From Spodoptera frugiperda (lineage: Eukaryota > Arthropoda > Insecta > Lepidoptera > Noctuidae): DNA of 64,000 nt. A program made the translations under genes and the position numbers. Below are positions 1 to 10,328 of the stretch, piece by piece; the first letter of the stretch is position 1, and every line of letters begins with the position of its first letter. The DNA is taken from positions 3,405,501 through 3,469,500 of the forward strand of contig NC_064235.1 of assembly GCF_023101765.2 (NCBI RefSeq). The letters run 5' to 3'. A model generated the notes under the pieces. That model did not search any database. It saw only the letters and a list, made by a program, of their open reading frames with translations, and was not told the origin of the DNA.

Positions 1-385
1 TATAACTTTACACCTAAATACCTGAACAGATTTAGATGAAATTTGGTACAGAGATAAGATTTTTATTTGAATACTCTTAGAACAACATTCAAACATGATT
101 GTTTTGCTAAATTATTAGAAATAAGTCACAGCAAATTAGTTATATTCCTTATTAAGTCACATAAACAAAAAAAAAAATCTTTTAAAAAGGTGTTTACATG
201 AATCAAAACTTAATCTTTATAAAATATTACCTAACTATATCAGTCGTTGAATTCTTTAAGTCAGTTCTTACAATAAAATTCTTGTTCTTATAACCATATT
301 AAATACTTTACATCTATATAATTACTATAAAATATTTGAAACTTAAACAGACATTTAAATCAACTCTAGCTAATATTATATAGTT
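1..385. other. AT-rich 3' flank, no gene seen
   Basis: This stretch is AT-rich with no usable ORF. Positions 20-100 (GAAATTTGGTACAGA and surroundings) resemble the 5' portion of the Helitron near 12722, so an old Helitron remnant is likely. Confidence 0.4.
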
Positions 386-3058
386 TTAATTATTCTTATT
401 ATAGAAATTGTATGGTGACCGCAAACCAGTTGTGGACTCAAATAAAGTGGTTTGCGGTACGAGTTGGCCGATGAGACACTGGCTTAAAGGTATCGGTTGA
501 GGGACCATCAACGGCAATTTATGTTTGATGGGAGCTCTCCACGAAGTTGGTGTCTTGCTTGTACAGGGTATCGCATTCTGAGAATGATACGAAGTCACTA
601 TGTTATGAGCACTAGGCTTCGGACTAAAAGCACCCCTATTGATTTCTGTAACAGTCTTCGTTTTAATACCAGTTTGTTTGGTTTGAGCAGTCGATTTGGT
701 TTGTGCAGTTGATTTGGTCTGAGCAGCAGGTTTGGTTTGCGAAGCAGGTTTAGGTTGTGCAGCAGGTTTAGTTTGCGTAGCAGGTTTGTTTGTTGCAGTA
801 GGATTTTCTTGATTCTTCTTGTTCCTCGGTTTCTTCTTCTTTTTTTCCTTAAGTTGTGGAGCTGAAGTGTCTTTGCTTGAGTCTGAAGAATCCATTTGCA
901 ACTTCCGGATGTCTTGAGACTGTTTAATTGGGTACGGTTTAGCGAATTCAGCTTTTAAAGGACTGGATAGTGTAATGTCAATGTCAGAGGTGTATCCGGT
1001 AATCACCTTTAAAGGGGCGACTAGACTATCTTCTGTGCTGGCTTCGGAGTTATTAACAGCGGTGGGACTTTTAAGGAGTGATGGTAACTCTATTGTATCG
1101 CTGTCCCAGTCCGTCGTGGGCGTAGGTGTGCGTCTAGACTCACTAGGCTTCCAGTTATTGTACTCATTCTCTCGCTCACTTCTATAAGCTTTTTCCAATG
1201 GTGTCATAGGAACATATTTACGGTTGACATTGGGCTCTTTTTCAGTGGTAGGGCTTTTGTAAACAGATAGAGGGACTAATGTATCAATGTCAATGTGCAT
1301 CGGAGAGTGTATTGCGTCAATAGGCTTTGATGTTGTGAAATCATGCTCAGGTTCACTTGAAGTTTGGGTTGAGGTAGTAGACTCTGGTATCGGTGTACAT
1401 GCTTGTTCACTTGTTTGAGTGGACACTAATAATTCTGTTGGCTTATCTTTAGGGCTGGTACCAGAGATGTTTTCAGCATTAGGGCTTTTCAAGACAGGCT
1501 GTGACTGTATCTTTTCACTGTCAGCGAGTGTCGGAGAGCATCTAGAGTCATTATACTTCATTTTCTTGGGCTGATGTTCACTTCCACGATCAGGTGAAGT
1601 TTGGGCGGAGATTGACTTCGTAGTAATTTGGGATGATTCTTTGTGGCTTGCTTGAGGTGACTTTAATGGTTCCTTAAGATCATCTTTACATGTGGAGTTT
1701 TTATTGGTGTTAGGGCTGGATGGTGACCGTATTGTTTCCCTGTCAGTGTGCTTCGATGAGTGTTTAGATTCACTATGCTTTCTTTTCTTGCGCTCATGAT
1801 CTGTTCGGTAATTAGTTGAAGTTTGGACAGATGTGGACTTCATAGTTCTTTTACGAGATTCTTGTTGGCTTGATTGCGGTTCATCTGAGGAAAAGTAAGA
1901 AGCATACTATATAAAAGTAATGGTTGACTCACATTAATATACTGAGAAAAGCTCTAGTATAGTTTTGAGTCACAGACATACTGATTATCGAATACTGATT
2001 ATAGCAGCATGTACAGATTGTTATAACTGCCTATCAAACTAACTGTACAGTTAAATGGTAAGGTGTGAAATAAATCGTAGATAAAAATCTGAAGATAACA
2101 ATACTCATAACAACGAAATAAAGACACCTATAATAACAATAACAAGAAATAAGAGTACATTTGATAATACTGATGGAAAAATATAGAAAAAACTGTTGTC
2201 AATTAGATTCTAATTGGATTCAAATTCAAAACTAGTAATTAGGCAACTATATTTATTACGTAAATCAAATAAATGTCGTTATTATCGTTCGATAATATCA
2301 CACGCGTTACTGCGATATCTGTTTTCAATACATTTTGTATTAGGATGGTCATGTAGTTACACACTGCTGCGATAATAACGCCGCGAGAAGTAAGTAGGAC
2401 GTTGCGTTTTCTCTACCCTGCGATATTCCGATATGCCTTCTAGAACGTTTTGTATCAGGACCGTAAATAAACATGCGATAATAACGCGCTCTCTCGTAAG
2501 AAATATCGGACGATAAAAACGCAGCTGTGTGCAAGGAATCGGGACGCACCATCGCAATACTGCATGCGATATTATCGACCGACACGCCCCTATGTGAGGC
2601 CTAATCCTTTGACATATATTTGATTTACGTAATAAATCAGTTTCCTAACTACTACTTTTGAATTTGAATCCAATTAGAATCTAATTATCAACAGTTTTTC
2701 ATTATTCTTTCATCATTATCAGCCTTTAAAACTATTAATTAACATAGACCGTACCTTTCCCGCCATCCAATTTAATCCTTTTATATTTTTTTAAACGTTC
2801 TACGTCAGAAAGAAGGTCGCTCTCGGCTATCAGAACCTCCATGTCGGCCAGCAAAACTTGGGTCCTAGCGGCCGCAGCAAGAGCCTTCACCTTTTCCCTC
2901 CTTAATTTCAAAGCTAATAATGAAGATTCAAAATCAGATTTCAGGGCAAAGTTATCACATTTGTGGATTTCATTAGTTAGGTATTCGATCGTGTCGTCGA
3001 TCTCATCAATTCGTCGTTTGTTCGAACTAATACTACTTGATCTTGAGGTAACCGACAT
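386..3058 (-). CDS. Two-exon gene: coiled-coil N-terminus plus long Ser/Thr/Lys-rich low-complexity protein
   Basis: Exon 1 is 3058-2755 (ATG at 3058) and exon 2 is 1884-386 (TAA). The donor AAAG|GTACGG and acceptor TTCCTCAG|AT join in frame (phase 1) and give 600 residues. Residues ~15-95 are charged, rich in Leu/Ala/Lys/Glu and look like a coiled coil (for example KLRREKVKALAAAARTQVLL). The rest is disordered. It has imperfect repeats of about 60-75 residues built on (S)xQTS and LKSPxA/YKSPTT motifs, a basic KKKKKPRNKKNQ stretch that could be a nuclear signal, and a run of TKPAAQ-type heptads. KSP/SP sites suggest a phosphoprotein; nuclear location is inference. I do not recognise a family. 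The two ORFs could be separate genes, but clean splice sites and matching phase favour one. The intron carries a MITE. Confidence 0.6.
2186..2700. mobile_element. 515-bp MITE with ~90-bp terminal inverted repeats
   Basis: The left end (GAAAAAACTGTTGTCAATTA) and the reverse complement of the right end (GAAAAACTGTTGATAATTA) match for about 90 bp with few differences, including the inner stretch TTATTACGTAAATCAAAT. The middle has repeated CGATAATAACGC-like strings and no coding sequence. It lies in the intron of the low-complexity protein gene. Confidence 0.75.
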
Positions 3059-3967
3059 CTTATAAGACTTTTGTTATGGTTTAAAGATGGAAAAACACTT
3101 TATTTCTAATTTATTTACGGTCAACAAGTGAAAATTGAATTCGTTTTTCAAAGATGAACGGAAAAGCGGAACCAATCAACTCAAATGTCAAATAAAAACA
3201 ATCATAGATAACATAATATTTTCACACAGGAGTGTTGCCACTTTAAATCATTTCAAAAAGCAGTAAGGCTAACCTGGTAGTATCGACAATGATTACGATA
3301 GATATCTTTTTTATAATAACATGAGTAAACCGTGATTTTTAGTTAAAAATAGATGTCAGTCGTTAAATCTGTTTATATGTAGATTATCACTTTATTTATC
3401 CTTCCGATCGTTGTCGGTCAATATCTAATTCACCACTACAGATACTAACTGATAGACTAGCATACTACGCAGAAAATAGGAATACTGAATGACTGAATGA
3501 CTGACATAACGCTCATGTGTAAATATGGGACGGTATGTATGTTCCTTTAGCCGTGCGCCGTATCTCATTGAAAAAAAAAATGAATATCATTATTTTCAAA
3601 GAGATAAATATTTAATATTAAAAATCTATGTCTGAAAAGCACTAGAGTGATCACACGGATACGCCCGTTTTTGAGGTTGACCCGGGCTTGCATTATGAGA
3701 GGATTTCAAAAGGTACAATAAAATAACATCAATTTTTTTGAAATATATATCGTGTTTGGAAAAATAAAATAAAATACATAAACATAAAACGATACTCATA
3801 ATATGAAGTTATTACTTTATAATTTCTTTTATAAAGTACGACAATTTATTACAATTATTGATGTATTTAATTGAATAACAAATCAACTTAGAACACATAT
3901 TAGCTGTTGATTGCGAATCGTCGTTACAAAGAAGAAGAGAAGAATAGTGAGATTGTCTTGTCAGATG
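3059..3967. other. Intergenic, no gene seen
   Basis: This is AT-rich sequence between two minus-strand genes. It must contain the promoter of the low-complexity protein gene and the 3' end of paralogue A; TTTATT at 3845-3850 reads AATAAA on the minus strand and may be A's polyadenylation signal. ACTGA repeats near 3485-3505 resemble a Helitron 5' end. Confidence 0.4.
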
Positions 3968-6004
3968 TCAGTTCCGACAGTACACTGTTACTGAAACCGA
4001 ACCAATATTTTCTAAATTACCACGACGGTTTATAAATAACGTGTTCAAGCCGACAAGTTTGCCAATGGGTGCCACATCGTCATCGCAGATGATTGCTCTA
4101 ACACCAATTTCTCCGTTCGTGCATTGTGGAACATGCTGAAATAAAAGATTTGATGTATTATAACTTTTTTTTTCAGGGCGGAAAATCATCCAATGTCTTC
4201 TCTCGCCAGGGTAAGGCGAGAGGGAGTGTCAGACTCTTACTGACTAAAAACCACCGCGTTCCTACTCCTGCTTGTCGAGCCGGAGCCCCGGTAAACCCGC
4301 TAGGTAGTCCGCAGCTCCGGATATATTATACCTACAACTTGAATTTCATATGATTAATAATTTCAATTATTTTATCTTGGTAAAATAATCGATTATTATA
4401 TTCTACTAGCTATTCTCGGGCGCTTTCAACCATTCTGCTTAGCCTCTATTGGTCTTCCTCGACAAATGGACTATCCAACACAAATATAATTTTCCGGACA
4501 GTCAGTAGTATTAAATTTGTTGGGTAGTGGTAATCCTCCTACTAAACTAAAGTTTCAGAGCGCGTTCAAACAAAAAGAAAAACTAGGGAACGATCGACCG
4601 ATACTAGACGACCGATGAGTAACCATAGCCTCACAAAACAAAACTGGAGTGAAACAACGATTATGACGAGAAGGAAAAAAGCATATGAATATAAAAGTTA
4701 TTGTGTAGTACGTACCGGAATGTTAACTTTATAGTCACGGATACTGGGCTGCAAGTAAGCTGGTTCCAAGGTATAAGTTTCACTGCCTAATATTTCATCT
4801 GCAGATAAACAAACAAATTTTATTGTAACTTTCGTGAGACATACTAAATTAATTATTATGTTATCGGCTTACTCACGTAATTTGTTTGACGAGGAACTCG
4901 ACTAGTTTCAAGCCATGCTAGAGGCTCATATTCATGACTGACATGACATCAAACTAGTCGATAACATAATAATTAACAAACAAATTGTTTAATCAACAAT
5001 GCACGTTTAGCATAGTGACTGCTGTGCCACAATTGCACAACTTAATTCCCCCTAGTCCTTTCTATCATCGAACCACAAGACAATCGGCGAAGCGCCACCC
5101 CTTCATGGTAGATATCCCACCCATTCGCACGAAGCATTTCGCTTCAAGCTTCCTTGTGCGAACAACTAGGGACTAGAATTCTTTGCCGAAGTCTGTGTTT
5201 CCTGATGTGTATAACCTTATGGGCAGACGTGCTCCATCGTAGGCCACATCATCACTTACCATCAGGCGAGATAGCGGCCAAACGTCGACCGATCAAATGT
5301 AAAAAAACATATCGTGAGTTCGGTTCCTGCACTGCACAACTCTTTAGTGTGATCTACTGATCGTTGTTCTGGGTCTGGGTGTCGGGTGTACGTCAACTGT
5401 TAAGTTTGAAAACGCACCCACGACACAGAGAAATCCAAATGAAGATTGCTACTTATGTTAAATAATTTGTTTATACAAATTAACTTGTCTCGCATCAGTA
5501 ATATTGTTAGTGCCCCCCTCGCCTGTGTTAGCACAGACACTCAAACTCGGCGAGATCTCAATTTAAATTAAGATGATTATTTATATGGGCAAAGTATTAC
5601 TGGGCTTTTTTCGGTTATTTGAAAATTTCTCAGTGGTAGCACGGAGTCTGGAATTGTGCCCGATATATGGCAATAGGCTCACCCCCTATTACATGGGACT
5701 TATAACACAAATGGTGAAAAGTGGGTGTACATTGTATAGTGGCACTACGTGCCTTAATGTGCACCACTGCCTACCCCTTCGGGGATAAAAGGCGTGACGT
5801 TGTGTTTGTGTTTGTTTGATTATCTATATTGTGACTATTTTATAACAATGAATAAAGACTTTCATTATTATTTATAAGAATTTTAAAGGTAAGGTAATTA
5901 AAAAAATAATTCTCACCTATTCCCACGGCATTGCACTGAGGATGAGCAAGAGAATTGACAGCGACCGCGCAGATTAGCACAACGAGACCGACAGAGGAGA
6001 TCAT
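3968..6004 (-). CDS. Small secreted Cys protein, paralogue A
   Basis: Three exons: 6004-5917, 4798-4716 and 4135-3968, giving 112 residues. All introns are GT-AG and the phases fit (1, then 0). Exon 1 encodes a signal peptide (MISSVGLVVLICAVAVNSLA) and the first Cys. Exon 2 ends in DYKVNIP. Exon 3 holds PQCTNGEIGVRAIICDDD, a NRRGNL motif and the terminal VTVYC. The four Cys suggest two disulfides (inference). The coding length and exon borders match paralogue B almost exactly. ATG was chosen because it follows a TATA box at a normal distance and is shared with B. The function and family name are unknown to me; a small extracellular beta-rich protein is a guess. Confidence 0.8.
5586..5815 (+). 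mobile_element. SINE family 1, headless
   Basis: Body and tail without the tRNA-like head, in intron 1 of paralogue A. Confidence 0.75.
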
Positions 6005-6052
6005 GGCGAGAGATGACTGATGCTTGCACCGACAATAGGAACCACTACATAC

Positions 6053-6060
6053 CTTATATA
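6053..6060 (-). promoter_or_regulatory. TATA box of paralogue A
   Basis: TATATAAG on the minus strand lies about 50 bp upstream of the ATG. The surrounding ~80 bp (GGTGTATATAAGGT...GTGGTTCCTA...GTCGGTGCAAGCATCA) is repeated almost identically in front of paralogue B. Confidence 0.65.
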
Positions 6061-6141
6061 CACCAGGAAAAGCAACCAAATTATTATTTTCTTCATAATT
6101 AGTGGACAAAACGAATTTTCTTTAATTAATACTAATTAAAC

Positions 6142-6455
6142 TGCCTCGTTGGCCTAGTGGTTGCAAGTGCGACCCGGGAATCGAACCCGAAACCCCTTTC
6201 TCAGGTTCGATTCCCGGGTCGGACGAAGTATTGCTGGGCTTTTTTCGGTTTTTCGAAAATTTCTCAGCAGTAGCACGGAGTCTGGAAATGTGCCGAAATG
6301 TCCCATGTGATAGGCTCACCTCCTATTAAATGGCACTTACAACATAAATTGTGAAAAGTGGGTGTACACAGTGGCATTACGTGTCATAATGTGCACCTCT
6401 GCCCACCCCTTCGAAGATTAAAGGCGTGACGATATGTATGTATGTATGTATGTGT
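6142..6455 (+). mobile_element. SINE family 1 with duplicated inverted B box
   Basis: Full-length copy between the divergent paralogues A and B. Its head contains CGACCCGGGAATCGAACCCG followed by its inverse, so the B box is present in both orientations. Confidence 0.8.
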
Positions 6456-6570
6456 AAAATGTTCTTATTTTATTAAAATATAAGTTACGCTTAATTCGTG
6501 TTAATTAAAGAAAATTCGTTTTGTACACTAATTATGTAAAATTTTAATACTTTAGTGTTATTTCCTGGTG

Positions 6571-6579
6571 TATATAAGG
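6571..6579 (+). promoter_or_regulatory. TATA box of paralogue B
   Basis: TATATAAGG lies 48 bp before the ATG of paralogue B, in a promoter block shared with paralogue A on the opposite strand. Confidence 0.65.
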
Positions 6580-6626
6580 TGTGTAGTGGTTCCTAGTGTC
6601 GGTGCAAGCATCATTCATCTCTCGCC

Positions 6627-8145
6627 ATGATCTCCTTTGTCGGTCTCGTTGTGTTAATCTGCGCGGTCGCTATCAACGCCGATCCGCAATGCAATGTCGT
6701 GATAAAAGGTAAGATTTTTTTTATATTTTAACAGCAAACCCGGCGAATTCCGTTTCGCCACCAATGATTTTCCCTGTTTTTCTGCTTTTCTCTTAATATT
6801 TTCTTTGCTATAAAAATATTCGGGATTTCCTTCCTGACGCTATAACTGCAGAACGCAAGAACCGATTCCACGGTTTTGCATTCGTTGGAAATTGTTCGGG
6901 CACCGTGTGGTTTATAGCAAAAAAAAAACAGAAAAAAATTAAGAGAAAAGCAGAAAAAAAAGGAAAATTATTGGTGGCGATACGGAGTTCGCCGGCTTTG
7001 CTAGTAGAATATAGGATTATTAAGTTTTTTCCATTAAGAAAATAATGATATAAATAATATAGGATTATTATTTATTAAGTAAGACTAATGACTGTTGATA
7101 AAGCGAAAGAAGTGTGTAAGAACCGTGGCAATTGGCGTTCCATTGTCTCTGCCTACCCCCATGAGAGACAGGCGTGAGGTTATGTATGTATGTAAGTTTT
7201 TTCACAACCCTTTGCCTTTTTCCGGAATTCATCAACTACGAGGTTTTAAACGTTGTATTTGTTTCATACACAGGTGACATAACAACCAGCGTCCACTTTA
7301 ACTTGGAACCAGTTTATTTGCAACCGTCTGTCCGCGACTACAAAGTCACTATTCCGGTACGTATCTCACAACAACTTTTATATTTATATGCTTTTTCCCC
7401 TTTATCGTCATAATCATTGTTTAGGGAGCAGAGAGTAAAGTTCCCTAAGAAAAGGAGGATCCTCCGACTTTCTGCCCAACTGTTAGCACGTGTCCACATC
7501 ACCACGTCGCGACGTCGTCAACATGGAACGGTGCGGTAACGTGACACGTTACGTTGACGTGACGTGCAAATTTACGTTAACGTAACGTAAAAATGAACAG
7601 CACGACGGAGAAAGGTTACACGGTCAAAAATAAATTATTTTGATATTTCAATATAATAAAATATCCCAAAATAATCGTATTTCCATTCATTCATTTGACG
7701 ATATACTTATTTATTCAATTTTTCTTGCTATTTTTTGCGTAATAAGTATGCTATTTGACGCAAAAAAATTATGACGTCATAATTTGCAATGTCATACAAA
7801 ATTCATAGAAAAGTAACGTTTTTGACATTTCGATAAAAGTATTGAATTTGACTAGTAGGATAATACCCTATTCTGGTACATTCTTCACTAACATGCGTCA
7901 GTCTCATATTGCATATACCGAATGTAAAGTAATCATGTGAAATTCACACTGTATATTATATTTAAAATCTATTGTTTCAGCATCTTGCACAGTGCACAAA
8001 CGGAGAATCTGGTGTTAAAGCAATAATCTGCGATGAAGATGTGGCACCCGAGGGCAAACTTTTAGACTTGTACACTTTAATCGTAAATCGTCGTGGTAAT
8101 CTGCAATCTGTTGGTACTGTTTTAATTACAGTATATTGTATTTAG
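6627..8145 (+). CDS. Small secreted Cys protein, paralogue B
   Basis: Three exons: 6627-6708, 7274-7356 and 7981-8145, giving 109 residues, with GT-AG introns and phases 1 and 0. Exon 1 encodes MISFVGLVVLICAVAINADP and the first Cys. Exon 2 reads DITTSVHFNLEP...SVRDYKVTIP. Exon 3 has QCTNGESGVKAIICDEDVAP, VNRRGNL and ends LITVYCI. It is the closest relative of paralogue A and sits head-to-head with it. The exon-1 and promoter match is so strong that this must be a fairly recent inverted duplication, while exon 3 has diverged more. Intron 1 contains back-to-back Helitron ends (6728-7004). The role is unknown; secretion is predicted from the signal peptide. Confidence 0.8.
6728..7004. mobile_element. 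Two Helitron fragments, opposed 3' ends
   Basis: An inverted 3' end (AACCCGGCGAATTCCG) is followed by a direct one ending GCCGGCTTTGCTAG, in intron 1 of paralogue B. Another inverted fragment is at 57610-57690. Confidence 0.6.
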
Positions 8146-9403
8146 ACCGCGGTCATACAGCCCTTGACAATCTTTCTATTTTACTATGTAAAAACACGAT
8201 TCGCTATCAACAGCTGACGTTTGTACTAATTTAATTTGTTCACCTAAATTAAACACTGCTATTAACTCTTTTGAATTGTCGAGTTCTATAAAATTTATTT
8301 CGTTTCAATATGTATTTTTATTATTCAAATATATATTTCTAAAAATTAAACATAGTTTTAGTGTTTATTTTTATAAGAAAATGTCCCTATTTGATATGGT
8401 CACATTATAATTATATTTTTATTAGTTATCGCTAAAATAATATTTTAGCGATCGATGTGTGAACTTGTAATGTCGAGACTTCCAGCCTAGATGTGTTGTT
8501 TTTGAAATAATTTGAATGGCAACACTAATTATTCCATTCCATTTCTGGTCATGAAAATAATAGGCTAGTTTCCTATTAGTCAAATTCAATTCTTTTTTCG
8601 AAACGTAAAAAACTATATTTTCTATGAACTTCGTATGAAATGCTCTATTATTATGATGTCATCAGATTTTTACGTCAAATAGCAGACTTATTTCTAGAAA
8701 TTTAGCTAGAAAAAATCGAAAATTAAGTAGTTCATTAAAATGAATGAGAGTGTGATTATTTTTGAATATTTTATTGTATTGAAAAGTTGTAATAATTTAT
8801 TTTTGACCGAGAATACTACCCAGTTATTAAAAACAAAACATTTCATTTCCTGTAGCGTAGAAAAATCCAAACTTTTAGCATTTATATTGACATTACTAGC
8901 ATTTAATTTTGTTTTTCTTTGTCTAAGAAAAAATCATAACAACTAATTATTTTTTATTAACGTTTTATTCAAAGATAATAATAAGTATAGGGAAAGTTTT
9001 ATTATTGTCAGTGAATTTGATTGATTCCCTATAATATTTTTGAGAATAAATTAGAAATAACTTTTCTACGGTCTCCACTCGACATTGGCAGAATAGTCGA
9101 CAATTTTGTATTAGAGACTCAGTTGCCATCAAAAAAAAAAGAAGTAGCCTCATTTTTTCATGCTTTTTTTTTTTCAATTGTATTGATCGTACGTAAAGAT
9201 AAACAAATAAAGTGTTCTTCTTATCTTTAAGACTATAACTATTAGTAACTATTGTTAGTTTCGAAATTAAAAACAAATAGTTAGTATAAACTTTATTAAC
9301 AGTTTGGTAATATTGAAATAAAACCACAACGAATACAGAATACAGACAGCAAATAGGAAGAAACAAAATAATATCGAACTTGAAATCGAAAGTCCTGAAG
9401 ACT

Positions 9404-9754
9404 TAAGGTAAGTAATTAGCCACAGGCCTGCATCGTACGTATCGCACGCATCGGACGGATCGCATCAAACGCATTAATTTTTTCAGACTGCGTCCACTGT
9501 ATCGACAGCGATCGGATTGCCGACGCGAGTATCAGCAATCGGATTGCCGATCTCACTTTCACTCGGATTTTTGGCATCGGCATTCCGTATGACGTCATCG
9601 GTACGCATTGCATGTAGGCATTGCCGACGAGCGGTCCGTACGATGCGGATCAGTGGACGCAGTTGTATGAGTTTCTATACAAGACAAACTAAAATGTTGC
9701 GTTGCGTGGGATCCGTCCGATGCGTGCGATGCGGGCCTGTAGACGCTTACCTTA
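9404..9754. mobile_element. ~350-bp MITE, TAAGGTAAG family
   Basis: The arms share GCATCGGACGGATC and CGCACGCATCGG and end in TAAGGTAAG/CTTACCTTA. Related copies are at 43367-43599 and 62714-62811. Confidence 0.7.
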
Positions 9755-9889
9755 TCTAGGCGCTTTTCACAGATTTTATTAAAACAACCTCATTAACCAT
9801 TTAAAATTAAGCAATACAAATTATTAATGCGATACTAGTGACCTCGATTATTACATACTCTTTCTTGTCAAGTTGTATGTTTAAGCCTT

Positions 9890-10173
9890 TTTTTTTATAG
9901 ATAAGCCGGTAAACGAGCAGACGGATCACCTGATGGTAAGCAATCGCCGCCGCCCATGGACACTTGAAACACCAGAGGCGTTACAAGTGCGTTACCTTTT
10001 GGGTTTTAGGAATTTAAGGGTTGTTGGAGAATGGGAAGATTGGGAAGGGTAATTGGGCCTCCGGTAACCTCACTCACACAACGCAAGCGTTGTTTCACGT
10101 CCGTTTTCTGTGAGGCCGTGGTATCACTCCGGTCGAGCCGGCCCATTCGTGCTGAAGCATGGCTCTCCCACAC
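9890..10173. mobile_element. Dispersed repeat, CGCCGCCCATGGACAC family
   Basis: A non-coding unit of ~290 bp from AAGCCGGTAAACGAGCAGAC to GGCTCTCCCACACT. At least twelve more copies or fragments: 16160-16305, 20665-20880, 22385-22615, 24655-24950, 31595-31890, 34815-34960, 38650-38925, 48690-48795, 50430-50545, 57290-57570, 59650-59890, 61350-61620 and 62205-62430. Confidence 0.75.
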
Positions 10174-10175
10174 TT

Positions 10176-10316
10176 ACGCCCGAATACTGAAATGCTACTT
10201 AATTTTAAGTTGTACTTAAATATCGTGCTATCTCTGTCATTTTATAAAGAATTGATAGGGACAGAACTAGTTTTGAGAGCGTCTTAAAATTGAGTAGCGT
10301 TTGAGTATTCGGACAT
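10176..10316. mobile_element. ~140-bp MITE, ACGCCCGAATACTG family
   Basis: Palindromic ends (CGAATACTGAAATGCTA / GTATTCGGACATTAG). A second copy at 24513-24652 also abuts the same end of the dispersed repeat with ends CTCTCCCACAC; a diverged one is at 41805-41920. Confidence 0.6.
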
Positions 10317-10328
10317 TAGCTTAAGACT

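Larger units (their letters stand above)
8146..10328. other. Intergenic B-C, no gene seen
   Basis: AT-rich to 9400. 8550-8750 is an inverted, diverged copy of 7690-7880, so the arms surround exon 3 of paralogue B. Two AT-rich ORFs (8740-8946 plus; 8965-9366 minus) look like chance. The rest is MITE, dispersed repeat and MITE. Confidence 0.5.

Noticed and set aside
8965..9366. 133-residue minus-strand ORF
   Set aside because: AT-rich, no codon bias, no splice or promoter support, no recognisable motif.
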